From: Bacteroidota bacterium
Lineage (GTDB): Bacteria > Bacteroidota > Bacteroidia > Chitinophagales > Chitinophagaceae
Direction of reading: 5' to 3'
Length of the DNA: 64,000 bases
NCBI GenBank assembly: GCA_018268035.1
Contig: JAFDXI010000146.1
Location: forward strand, 1 to 64,000
How positions within the stretch are numbered: position 1 is the stretch's first letter; every line of letters begins with the position of its first letter. Made by a program: the position numbers and the translations under genes. Under the pieces are notes generated by a model. The model did no database searches, was not told the origin of the DNA, and saw only the letters and a program-made list of their open reading frames with translations. This document shows positions 1-9,157 of this stretch, piece by piece.

Positions 1-61
1 TGCTTTGAGGGGCTCCGTTCCGCTTCGGCTACGCCTTCGCTCCACTACACCCCTCAAAGCA
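1..61. repeat. GC-rich inverted repeat at window edge
   Basis: Perfect 12-bp arms (TGCTTTGAGGGG at 1-12 and its reverse complement at 50-61) enclose a 37-base loop that is much richer in G+C than anything nearby and is full of CTTCG/GCTTCG-like units. It lies directly against a broken gene, which suggests a dispersed repeat that inserted there. Whether it extends left of the window cannot be seen. The repeat nature is inferred; only one copy was noticed here. Confidence 0.6.
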
Positions 62-1579
62 ATGACAACAAACTATGCTCAAATTATTCTACTTTTAACC
101 AGTACTAAAAATGGGGAGCCTACAATGTCACCAACATACCCGTGAATGATTTACCATCAGGTATCGTCACTTTTACAGTTTTAGATAATGACTGGAACCC
201 GCTTGCAGAAAGGATTTCTTATGTCAGCGGTAATGATATCAATACATTTCGCCCACAGGTATCAGTTAGACAAGAAAGGATTGAATCAAATTGCATTACA
301 ATACACTGATAGCATTGCTGCTGATCTCTCTATTTCTGTTACTGATGCAGCTATACCCGCCGACACTTCTTCAAACATTCTTAGTAATCTATTACTCACG
401 GGTATGCTAAAAGGAAAAGTTTATAACCCCGCATATTATTTTTCAAATACAACTCTTGAAAAACAGCAACAACTTGACCTGGTTATGTTGACGAATGGGT
501 GGAGAAAATATCAATGGCATGAAATTGTCAAAAATGAAACTCCTTCTTTCCAATATACAAGAGATAGTAATTATTTCTTTTTAAACGGAACAATTGCCAG
601 TAAAAAAAACAAACAACCAGAGCAGTTGTCATTCATGAGCATGAACAAAAAGGAATTCGTTCTTTATAATTTTTCAGTAAATAACAATAACAATTTTACT
701 GATTCATCAGATATCCTGTATGATACTACAGACCTTATTTATCATCCGGAAAAAGGCTTCCGCAATTTAAAATTTACATATTCTGAATTACCAGGAGCTG
801 CATATAAACATTACCCGTACAAAACAAAATTATCACCTGAATATTTACAGCAATTTGAGGGTTTCGACAAGTTTGGAATTTATAAAACCACATTACCTGA
901 TATTATTGTTACAACAAAAGCTAAATTAAAAGTGGATGCTGTTGAGGACGAATATGCAAGCGGTGCATTTAAAAACACTGATGGATTCAGATTGGAAATG
1001 GAAAGCAAAGACAACAGTAATTTTGCTTATACCTTTTTTTCACTCCCAAGGCTTCTGTCTGCAAGGCTACCGGGATATTGGGGGACTAAACTCCCGAAGT
1101 ATGTTTTTCTCAATGAATCATTAACCACACCGAATGCTGCAATGCAAATTCCTTTGCCTGATATTGCTTTTGTAAAATATTATCCAAGTCATTTTATTTT
1201 GGCACCCGGCAATGGAGGTGGTGAATTATTGGGCAGCATAACAAGGGATTTTTCAATACCACCTGGTACATTGGCAATTTATACAAAACAATATACATCT
1301 TCACCTTATAGTTATAACAATGAATACCATTACCAGTTAATAGGCTATACTATTTCCAAAGAATATTATGAACCGGATTACGACTCTTCAAAAGATTTTG
1401 AAATATCTGATTTAAGAAAGACCCTGTATTGGAACCCGATGATAAATATGAATGACAAAGACAACAAGGAAATCTATATTTCTTTCTACAACAATGATAT
1501 TGCAAAGAAGATCAGGATTGTTGTGGAAGGATTGAAGAAAGATGGTACACCGGTACACATAGAAAAAATAGTAGAATAA
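62..1579 (+). pseudogene. Frameshifted 3' remnant of a large surface (MG2/TonB-plug-like) protein
   Basis: The longest open stretch (188-1579, 463 codons) resembles the C-terminal half of the large Bacteroidota exported proteins with carboxypeptidase-regulatory/MG2 and TonB-plug-like parts; its end, with LYWNP and SFYNNDIAKKIRIVVEG, is typical of that family. Upstream, the family-like segment IPVNDLPSGIVTFTVLDN is encoded in another frame (from about 112 to 260), and a short piece before it is back in the first frame. At least two indels, near 120 and near 260, therefore break the gene. An N-terminal part is missing or lies left of the repeat at 1-61. The ATG at 188 is probably not a real start. 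Family assignment is from memory of similar proteins, not a search. Confidence 0.6.
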
Positions 1580-1660
1580 AATATTGTTGACAATTTTTCT
1601 AATTCAAGATTTCAGATTAAATCAAGATGTTTTACATACTGATTTAATAATTACCAGAGT

Positions 1661-1711
1661 GGAATAATCAATTCCTTCAGAAGAAATATTTTCCGAGGAA
1701 TTAGTTATTCC
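1661..1711. repeat. Inverted repeat between convergent genes
   Basis: Two 15-base arms (1661-1675 and 1697-1711) are complementary at 13 of 15 positions around a 21-base loop. The element lies between the end of the rightward remnant and the end of the leftward TMEM175-like gene. That position fits a two-way terminator, but there is no clean T-run. Confidence 0.45.
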
Positions 1712-1765
1712 ATAAACTGATATTCCTTTTTACCTCGAAAATTTATAATTATAAATGGAATAAAA

Positions 1766-2413
1766 TTACCTGTGTTTTACAGCTTTTATATTATTTTTTC
1801 TTTTTACAACAATATAGAGTACAGTAACCACAGGCATCAGCATTTCACCGATATAGGAATTAAAAATTAATGCCATTATCCCGCAAATAAAAAACCAGCC
1901 AGGCATCAGCAATGAACTGATAAATACCGTTTTTTTAAAATGATCATCAAGATTGGAGATCGCCAGTTTTTTCTTTGGGTTCAGGATATGTTTCCAGCAT
2001 AAATAATCCATCACGCCTGCAAATACTGCATTGAGAATATAAATACAGAATGCAGCAGTAAGGTTGCCGTACATTCCAAAAATCCCTGTTGTGAACGGCA
2101 GCAACACGATGGATAATAATAAAAACATGTTGAGCCAGATAAGCCTGGTATCAAATGTTTTTACAAACGAAAAAAGCTTGTGGTGTTTTACCCAGCAAGC
2201 GCCAATAAAAAAGAAGCTGATAAAAAAACCAATTAACTCGGGTATCTTATTAACAACTGCCTGTAACAGGTCAACATTTGTAAATCCTTCTTCATAAGGG
2301 ATTCGAAGATCAATAACGAGTAAAGTGATAGCAATAGCAAAAACTGCATCGCTGAAAAATATAATACGTTCGAGTTGAAACTCTTTTTTTATTTCTGCTT
2401 CATAATGCTCCAT
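1766..2413 (-). CDS. TMEM175-family (DUF1211) potassium channel-like membrane protein
   Basis: 215 aa with about six hydrophobic segments. Segment 1 carries the family signature FSDAVFAIAITLLVIDL (about residues 20-36), corresponding to the FSD...AI...TLL filter motif of TMEM175 channels. Bacterial members are single-repeat proteins of about 200 aa that assemble as tetramers and conduct K+, so length and topology fit. It stands alone, convergent with the upstream remnant and divergent from the GH92 gene. Family assignment is firm; ion selectivity in this protein is inferred. Confidence 0.82.
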   Translation of the reverse strand: MEHYEAEIKKEFQLERIIFFSDAVFAIAITLLVIDLRIPYEEGFTNVDLLQAVVNKIPELIGFFISFFFIGACWVKHHKLFSFVKTFDTRLIWLNMFLLLSIVLLPFTTGIFGMYGNLTAAFCIYILNAVFAGVMDYLCWKHILNPKKKLAISNLDDHFKKTVFISSLLMPGWFFICGIMALIFNSYIGEMLMPVVTVLYIVVKRKNNIKAVKHR

Positions 2414-2641
2414 AGTAAGTAAAAGTAATGTTTACAGGTTTGTAGCTATCAATTTTTTCAATTGAATTTGAACAAGTATCTTTTTATGCTATCAATTCTT
2501 TTTTTAAATCTTCAAAACCGGATTCACAAAATAATAATTTTATCCTTTCAATGCTGTATAAAAATTAATATTGCAGGAGCAAATTGATACTGGTTCAACA
2601 TCTTGTTTGTATCAAAATTTTTTACCCGAAAAATTTATTCA

Positions 2642-4924
2642 ATGAGAAAAATATTTACAGGCATTATTCTTTTGATAATATGCAAAATTGCGCCTGCACA
2701 AACTGTTGACAATATTTCCAGCCCTGTTGATTATGTCAACACTTTAATGGGCACAGAATCTGATTATGCTTTATCCAATGGCAACACCTACCCTGCTGTT
2801 GCTTTACCCTGGGGTATGAATTTCTGGACACCACAAACAGGCAAAAACGGCGATGGGTGGCAATACACTTATACTGCAAAAAAAATCAGGGGTTTTAAAC
2901 AAACGCATCAACCTTCACCCTGGATGAATGATTACGGTATGTTTAGCCTCATGCCTGTAACAAACAACCTGAAAGTTGATGAAGAAAAAAGAGCAAGCTG
3001 GTTTTCACATAAAACTGAAATTGCAACACCTTACTATTATAAAGTTTACCTCGCTGATGCCGATGTTACAACAGAGATAACACCCACTGAGCGCAGTGCA
3101 CAGTTTCGTTTTACATTTCCGGCAAGTGACAGTTCCACTATCGTGATTGATGCATTTGATAAAGGTTCTTATATCAAAATTATCCCTGCAGAAAAAAAGA
3201 TTATCGGTTATTCCACCAAATATGCTGCAGGTTCTTTAAAAAATTTCAGGGACTATTTTGTGATTTATATTGATAAGCCATTCACCATTGCACAAACATA
3301 TAATGATACTGTCTTGAATACAGGCCTTGAGACAACAACCGACCACGCATTGGGTTTGGTTGGTTTTGCCACAACAAAAGGTGAAGTAGTGTATGCAAAG
3401 GTTGCTTCGTCATTTATCAGTTTTGAACAGGCAGAATTAAATTTAAAACGCGAACAGGGTAATGAGAGTTTTGATGAACTGGCAACAAAAGCAAAAGACA
3501 CCTGGAATAAAACTTTAGGCCGTGTTAACATCAGTGGTGGCAGCATTGACCAGACAGAAACATTTTATTCCTGCTTATACAGAATGCTTTTCTTCCCTAA
3601 TAAATTATATGAAATAAACAATGAAGGAAAAATTGTTCATTGGAGCCCTTATAATGGAAAGATAGAAGCAGGATATATGTTTGCAGGAACAGGTTTCTGG
3701 GATACATTCCGTGCATTGTATCCATTCCTGAACCTGGTATATCCATCCATTGTAAAAGAAATGCAGGAAGGCTTAATCAATGATTATAAAGAAGGCGGAT
3801 GGTTGCCGGAATGGAGCAGCCCGGGTTATGCAGATGTAATGGTGGGAAACAATTCTGCATCAATTGTTGCAGAATCATATTTAAAAGGGTTGCGGGGTTA
3901 TGATATTGAAACATTATTTGATGCGCTCATCCATGGCGCCAATGCAACAGGGCCAAACGGTACAGGCAGGAAAGGTGTTGAATATTATAACACTTTAGGC
4001 TATGTGCCTTATGACGTACATATTAATGAAAATGCAGCGAGGACATTGGAATATGCTTATGATGATTTTTCAATTTACCGGCTTGCCAAAGCACTTCGCA
4101 AACCCGATTCCGTTGTTAATCTATACAAGCGAAGGAGCATGAATTATAAAAATCTATTTGATGCTTCCACTGGTTTGATGCGTGGCAAAAATAAAGATGG
4201 TAGTTTCCAATCGCCTTTCAATCCATTTAAATGGGGAGATGCATTTACAGAAGGTAATAGCTGGCATTATACCTGGAGTGTTTTCCAGGATGTGCAGGGT
4301 TTGATTGATTTGATGGGAGGTGCAAAAAAGTTTACTGCCATGATTGATTCTGTCTTTGATATGCCACCGGTATTTGATGATAGTTATTATGGAGCAGTGA
4401 TTCATGAAATACGTGAAATGCAGATTGCAGGAATGGGTCAATATGCGCATGGCAACCAACCTATTCAACACCTGATTTATTTATACAATTATGCAGGCGA
4501 ACCATGGAAAACTCAATACCATGTTCGTGAGACTATGAATAAATTATACCTGCCATCACCCGATGGTTATTGCGGTGATGAAGATAACGGCCAGACATCA
4601 GCCTGGTATGTTTTTTCTTCACTTGGATTTTATCCTGTTTGCCCCACAAGTGCTGAATATGTGATTGGTGCACCTTTGTTTAGGAAAGCTTCTATACATC
4701 TTGAAAACGGTAAAGCAATAATTATTAATGCACCGGCTAACAATAACAAAAACATCTATGTAAACAGCATCAGTCTTAATGGCAAACCATATAGTAAAAA
4801 CTGGTTCAGCCATCAAAGCCTCGAGCAGGGTGCAGTCATTAATTTTGAAATGCAATCCACACCGAATAAAACAAGGGGCACACTGAAAGAAAGCTTTCCT
4901 TATTCATTATCAAATGAAAAATAA
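2642..4924 (+). CDS. GH92 family alpha-mannosidase, exported
   Basis: 760 aa from the ATG at 2642. That start gives a clean signal peptide (MRKIFTG... to APAQ, about 20 residues); an upstream in-frame ATG at 2603 adds a charged 13-residue extension and is less likely. The N-terminal beta-sandwich begins with YVNTLMGTESDYALSNGNT and YPAVALPWGMN. The helical catalytic domain has GFWDTFRALYP, WLPEWSSPGY (about residue 386) and GDEDNGQTSAWYVFSSLGF (about 643), the family's Asp/Glu-rich active site. GH92 enzymes are Ca2+-dependent inverting exo-alpha-mannosidases that trim N-glycan or fungal mannan in the periplasm or at the cell surface. Linkage specificity cannot be told. No SusCD pair is adjacent. 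Confidence 0.93.
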   Translation: MRKIFTGIILLIICKIAPAQTVDNISSPVDYVNTLMGTESDYALSNGNTYPAVALPWGMNFWTPQTGKNGDGWQYTYTAKKIRGFKQTHQPSPWMNDYGMFSLMPVTNNLKVDEEKRASWFSHKTEIATPYYYKVYLADADVTTEITPTERSAQFRFTFPASDSSTIVIDAFDKGSYIKIIPAEKKIIGYSTKYAAGSLKNFRDYFVIYIDKPFTIAQTYNDTVLNTGLETTTDHALGLVGFATTKGEVVYAKVASSFISFEQAELNLKREQGNESFDELATKAKDTWNKTLGRVNISGGSIDQTETFYSCLYRMLFFPNKLYEINNEGKIVHWSPYNGKIEAGYMFAGTGFWDTFRALYPFLNLVYPSIVKEMQEGLINDYKEGGWLPEWSSPGYADVMVGNNSASIVAESYLKGLRGYDIETLFDALIHGANATGPNGTGRKGVEYYNTLGYVPYDVHINENAARTLEYAYDDFSIYRLAKALRKPDSVVNLYKRRSMNYKNLFDASTGLMRGKNKDGSFQSPFNPFKWGDAFTEGNSWHYTWSVFQDVQGLIDLMGGAKKFTAMIDSVFDMPPVFDDSYYGAVIHEIREMQIAGMGQYAHGNQPIQHLIYLYNYAGEPWKTQYHVRETMNKLYLPSPDGYCGDEDNGQTSAWYVFSSLGFYPVCPTSAEYVIGAPLFRKASIHLENGKAIIINAPANNNKNIYVNSISLNGKPYSKNWFSHQSLEQGAVINFEMQSTPNKTRGTLKESFPYSLSNEK

Positions 4925-5100
4925 GATTGAAGTGAATGGAATAAACTGGATTTGTTTATTCGCAAATACTATAAAGTTACACAGTTGAAACGACCAGGTA
5001 CAAAATGTTATTCAATAATTATAACAGGAATCTTGCAAAATAAATTTAGAATTACAAGGTTTAATAGTTGAAAAATCATTTTTTTTGTCAAAAAAATATT

Positions 5101-5745
5101 CTAAATCCATTTGTTTTTTACAGCAAGGTTTACTGCATTCATTTTATTGTTTACTTCCAGTTTACGGTAAATATTTTCAATGTGCTTGCGTATGGTGCCT
5201 TCACTGATGAAAAGTTTTTCAGCGATTTCACGATAGGCAAGGCCATTCTTTAGTTCGGTTAGGATTTCTATTTCTCTTGAAGAAAGTTTATTTTCTTTTG
5301 TTGAAGTATTGCTTGCTTGTTGCTGCCTGACATATTGCAATGTTTTAAAAGCAATAGCCGGCGACATGGCAGCTCCGCCATTCACAACATCAATGATAGC
5401 CTTATAAATATTTTCATTGCTTTCATCTTTCAGCAAATAACCTGATGCCCCATTAAGCACTGCTTTAAATATTTTATCATCATCATCAAAAGTGGTCAGC
5501 ATAATAACTTTACATACTGGAAAAGCTTCCCTCATTTTTGCTGTTGCTACAATGCCATCCATCACCGGCATTTCTATATCCATTAATACCACATCAACAG
5601 GAGTAATCGGATATAACGCCAGCAACTCTTCACCATTTGATGCTTTTATGCAGATATCAACATCATCATACTTCTTCAGCTTTTCAATTATTGCTTTTTT
5701 TGCAAGCGGGTTATCTTCTGCAATGGCTATGGTTATCTTTTTCAT
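5101..5745 (-). CDS. LuxR/NarL-type DNA-binding response regulator
   Basis: 214 aa. The N-terminal receiver domain has the phospho-acceptor Asp in VVLMDIEMPVMDG (about residue 56), the Asp pair near the N-terminus (AEDN), the Thr in MLTTFDD and a Lys in YLLKD. The C-terminal LuxR helix-turn-helix contains LSSREIEILTELKNGLAYREIA and EGTIRKHIENIYRKL. It follows the TPR histidine kinase on the same strand with a gap of about 290 bases, so the two form a two-component pair. The regulated genes are unknown; the nearest candidate is the neighbouring GH92 gene, which is only a guess. Confidence 0.92.
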   Translation of the reverse strand: MKKITIAIAEDNPLAKKAIIEKLKKYDDVDICIKASNGEELLALYPITPVDVVLMDIEMPVMDGIVATAKMREAFPVCKVIMLTTFDDDDKIFKAVLNGASGYLLKDESNENIYKAIIDVVNGGAAMSPAIAFKTLQYVRQQQASNTSTKENKLSSREIEILTELKNGLAYREIAEKLFISEGTIRKHIENIYRKLEVNNKMNAVNLAVKNKWI

Positions 5746-6038
5746 TCAAAATTAATTTTAGTTTTTTTTCACCATCATAAAATGAATAAAGGTTAGCTTT
5801 TGAAGTTGTTTGAATTAATAAAAAGCTTTGTGTTTGAAACCAGCAGCTCCCATTAGAAATATTGCACAAGTGTTGCGACGCAAGGGACGATGCCACAAAG
5901 GCCTACTGCTGGTAACAAAAAACAGCTTCACTAATTTCTTAATTCTCATCCCAAACCTCATTAAAAACATTTGCCTGAATAAACAACAAATAACGGTTTG
6001 TTTTCCTCATAAATCAATACGCAAAACTCCGTATTATT
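5746..6038. repeat. Structured spacer between kinase and regulator genes
   Basis: This 293-base spacer has no convincing gene. Its middle is richer in G+C than the flanks and can fold: ACCAGCAG at 5840-5847 pairs with CTGCTGGT at 5906-5913, and inside lies TTGCGACGCAA, a perfect 5-bp palindrome around one base. It may be a dispersed repeat or an RNA element; nothing in the sequence decides between them. Confidence 0.4.
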
Positions 6039-7757
6039 TTATTCAGTTACAGTCAGGCATATACTAATGCTTGTACCTTTGCCCGGCTCACTGCTTACAA
6101 TACAGTTGCCCTTAATTTCCTGTGCCCTTTGTTTCATATTTTCCAAACCATATCCATTTTTTGAATTTGATAAATCAAAACCTTTCCCATTATCAGTAAT
6201 ATCAACGTTTATGTTCTGTTGCATTTGTGATACTATAATTTCAATTTTCTCTGCACCTGCATATTTTACTGCGTTATTTACTGCTTCCTGCACAATACGA
6301 AAAAGGTTTGTAGCCTGCACAGCTGTCAAGGCAAGTGAAGGGTTGGAAAGTGAAGAGCGGATAAAAACATTTTTTATTTTCAGGTGATATTCATGCAGCT
6401 TTATTAACCATTCTTCTATCGTTACTGATGGCCTGTTGATGAGCCAAACAGTGCGCCGGAGCTCAGCTATACTTTCACCTGTTGTTTTTTTCAGCAAATC
6501 CATTTCAGGGTTTCCGCTGTTAATGGTTGTATTGATAAAAGTGAGATAAGAACCAATATTATCATGCAGGTCCCGGGAGATGCGGAGCCTGTCTTGTTGC
6601 AGCCTGTTTTCTGATTCCATTTGCAAAATCTCTTCTTGATGTTTTGCTTCATTGATAAGCTGTGTTTCCCGCAATTTTCTATTGCGGTAAATAAAAAAGG
6701 CAATAAGTGCTGCCACACCAAATAAAATAATAGAAAGCACCAAATACCATCGCTGTTGCAAAAGCCTGTTTTCCTGTTCAAGTATTTTCTTATTTTTTTC
6801 TGCAGTCTGGTATTGGATGTTCAGGTCTGCTATTGCTTTTTGAGACGACTCAGTAAACAAACTATCTTTCAATGATGCATATTGCTGATAATATTGGTAT
6901 GCTGTTTTATAATCTGAAATCAATGTATAAATGTTTGCCAACTGTAAATAATTCTGCGATAACAAATCTCTATTGTTCATTTTTATGGCAATGCCACTGC
7001 TATAATCCAATAATTTAATAGCATCGCCATATAACTTCTTCTTAATATACAATGAAGCCATATCAGTGCTTTGTGATGCAATCCTGAACGGGTCATTCAA
7101 CTGCTGGAAAAGGCGCAATGATATTTTAGCATATTTCTCAGCATTATTTAAATCATCCATCAACATATAAACATTCGACAAAAAAGCATTCGAATAGGCG
7201 ATACCCATAGTATCATGCGATGATTCTTTCAATGATAATGATCGCTTATAAAAATCTATAGCTTTTGGGTAATCTTCTTCCATTTCATACACCACACCCC
7301 ATTCATTCAAAACAGTGGCGAGATTGTTATTATCATTGTTTTTTTCAAATATTGAAGCGGCTTCCTGGTAAGTTGCAATGGATGTAGGAAACATTTTCAA
7401 TTTACGGTAAAGTTTTGCCTGTTCTATCAATGTTAATCCCAATTCTATTTCTGGTGATAACCCATTCAATGATTTGACCGACTTATCAAAATAGACTGCC
7501 GCATTCTTATAATCCCCCCTGAAATAAAAAGCCTTACCTTTTATTCTGTATAAAATACCTTGTTCATTATTGTTGAGTTTTGATTCAGAAAGCATGCTAT
7601 CACAAATCCTGATGGCATCATTCCCGGAAGGAATGGAAAGGCTGTCTGCTAAATTCAGCACCCGGGTAACTTCCTTTTGAGAAAATCCGGTAGCATCAAA
7701 AAATACAAAGCATAAAAGCCCCAATAAAAATTTTTGCAGATAAGCAATACTCTTCAT
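6039..7757 (-). CDS. TPR-containing sensor histidine kinase (HisKA_3 type)
   Basis: 572 aa. A signal peptide (ends near GFSQ, residue 27) is followed by about six tetratricopeptide-like repeats to residue 310, a coiled linker, one transmembrane helix (about 337-360), the dimerisation/phospho-acceptor helix with RISRDLHDNIGSYL (His about 400) and an HATPase domain with DNGKGFDL and GYGLENMKQRAQEI. The TPR part should sit in the periplasm, with kinase output in the cytoplasm. The short HisKA_3/HATPase arrangement pairs with LuxR-type regulators, matching the next gene on this strand. The stimulus is unknown. In Bacteroidota this architecture is common and often orphan in function. Confidence 0.9.
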   Translation of the reverse strand: MKSIAYLQKFLLGLLCFVFFDATGFSQKEVTRVLNLADSLSIPSGNDAIRICDSMLSESKLNNNEQGILYRIKGKAFYFRGDYKNAAVYFDKSVKSLNGLSPEIELGLTLIEQAKLYRKLKMFPTSIATYQEAASIFEKNNDNNNLATVLNEWGVVYEMEEDYPKAIDFYKRSLSLKESSHDTMGIAYSNAFLSNVYMLMDDLNNAEKYAKISLRLFQQLNDPFRIASQSTDMASLYIKKKLYGDAIKLLDYSSGIAIKMNNRDLLSQNYLQLANIYTLISDYKTAYQYYQQYASLKDSLFTESSQKAIADLNIQYQTAEKNKKILEQENRLLQQRWYLVLSIILFGVAALIAFFIYRNRKLRETQLINEAKHQEEILQMESENRLQQDRLRISRDLHDNIGSYLTFINTTINSGNPEMDLLKKTTGESIAELRRTVWLINRPSVTIEEWLIKLHEYHLKIKNVFIRSSLSNPSLALTAVQATNLFRIVQEAVNNAVKYAGAEKIEIIVSQMQQNINVDITDNGKGFDLSNSKNGYGLENMKQRAQEIKGNCIVSSEPGKGTSISICLTVTE

Positions 7758-8406
7758 ATTGACTGTTCCATTTTAAAAAAGAAAAGCTCAAAAAATACGC
7801 ATTTCATCGTATTGTGTATATTAATATTAAACATCAATTTTACTTCAGAAAAGAAATAAAAATGCTGATAAAAACCGGATGCACAATATTGCAGTAAAAA
7901 ATCAAATGAAACAAAATAAAAGTTGATAAAAATTCGGGTCGTTGTTAACCTGTTAAGAAACAAGAAAAATACCTCAGGCCGCTGGATATAGATTAATAGT
8001 GAAAATGCAATCAAATGCATTAACCTTTTAAAAGTAATGTTTGAATTTGTTATTGAAATGTTTGCATTGAAAATTCCAGGATATTTCAATAACATAAAAT
8101 AATGCTGTAAAATGATTTGTATTTGTGAAGCACCATTTCAATACAATTCAACAACCAATTAACTAACTGCTTAATTATTTTTCATTGGTTGGAGCCGGGA
8201 AAGAATTTTATAATTTTCTTTTCCCGGCTTATTTTTTAAAGTTTCTACTTCTTTACTGAAAGAAAATGAAATGTTTTCAGTTTTATTGCCACTCACAAGT
8301 AATGATTTTTGCCATAGCAACAAAATAGCATTTCTAAAAAATTATCCCTCTCCTATCAGTTCGATGAGATTTGCTAAAACATTTTTTTAATTTCAAGGGA
8401 AAGAAA
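7758..8406. other. Long spacer with one orphan hairpin, no clear gene
   Basis: About 650 AT-rich bases separate the leftward kinase from the rightward membrane-protein gene. A 113-codon leftward frame (7754-8095) is rich in Phe, Leu and Ile in the way random AT-rich DNA is, and shows no family motif, so I do not call it. The only clear structure is the hairpin at 8193-8237. Confidence 0.6.
8193..8237 (+). terminator. Orphan intrinsic terminator
   Basis: AGCCGGGAAA (8193-8202) pairs perfectly with its complement at 8220-8229, and TATTTTTT follows. This is a good rightward terminator shape, yet no rightward protein gene lies upstream in the preceding 430 bases. It may end a small RNA, or a short message such as the 16-codon frame starting at 8112. 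Confidence 0.55.
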
Positions 8407-9042
8407 ATGGATAACAAAAAAATCAACTTATTTGAACATCTGGCCACATTTATCATCACTATTACTGCATTATTTATGGGCGAAGTAACAGTGTTTTACA
8501 TGATATGGCTTTTCTGGTGGCAGGAATTGATTCGAAGCATTTTTTGTTTTTTTGCTGCAAAAAAATATAAGGGATACTTTCCTCCAACTAAATTCCTGCT
8601 GCTTTCATTTTTACTCTTATTCTTTTATGCAATTTTCATCATTGTGTTCTTTGGACTGCAGACCGGTGTACCAGAGAAGCTTGTTGAATTCAATTTGAAA
8701 ATATTTTTATTGCTCAATCCATTTTTCAATCTGAGTATCCTGGTATTTGCAATGCAGTTTGCTTTTTTTATTTACCATAACAGGAATGCAATTGCATTTT
8801 CAGAGTATTTGGGTTTTAACAGGAGCCATATTATTTTACATATTTCCATCGTATTGGGAGTGAATATTCATTTTTTTGTAATAAAAAAATATGGTACTGA
8901 TTTTAATGATGGTAATTTTTGGGAGTCAGTACTCACAGCAATGCCATTCCTGCTTTTGACATGGTTTATCCACCCTTCATTTAAAAAAATAGAAGGTGAA
9001 ATTTCACCAGGTGAAATCAAATGCAAAAAATCAACTGCCTGA
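8407..9042 (+). CDS. Multi-pass membrane protein, possibly DUF6498
   Basis: 211 aa from the ATG at 8407, which follows an A/G-rich stretch (AAGGGAAAGAAA); an in-frame ATG at 8371 would add 12 polar residues. Five or six hydrophobic segments fill the protein, with a short basic tail. The early YMIWLFWWQELIRSIF segment resembles the tryptophan-rich start of DUF6498 membrane proteins. No catalytic motif is visible. The stop codon lies in a small hairpin (TGCCTG/CAGGCA, 9037-9056). Function unknown; the family call is tentative. Confidence 0.6.
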   Translation: MDNKKINLFEHLATFIITITALFMGEVTVFYMIWLFWWQELIRSIFCFFAAKKYKGYFPPTKFLLLSFLLLFFYAIFIIVFFGLQTGVPEKLVEFNLKIFLLLNPFFNLSILVFAMQFAFFIYHNRNAIAFSEYLGFNRSHIILHISIVLGVNIHFFVIKKYGTDFNDGNFWESVLTAMPFLLLTWFIHPSFKKIEGEISPGEIKCKKSTA

Positions 9043-9157
9043 AACATAACAGGCACTATCAACAAGCTCTTTGTAATGATTACTGCTGTTTAAATTTTAT
9101 TGTCATATAAGTTCTTTTGCATACATTGTCATTGCTAACAAATCATCAATTTTAAAA

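Noticed and set aside
5711..5896. 61-codon leftward frame in the spacer before the response regulator
   Set aside because: It overlaps the regulator start and the foldable block, and shows no conserved features.
7754..8095. 113-codon leftward frame ending four bases into the histidine kinase gene
   Set aside because: Although the stop and kinase start overlap as ATGA, the residues are a Phe/Leu/Ile-rich mix expected of AT-rich spacer DNA, with no family motif.
8112..8162. 16-codon peptide gene before the orphan terminator
   Set aside because: Too short to support on sequence alone; kept only as a possible content of the candidate small transcript.
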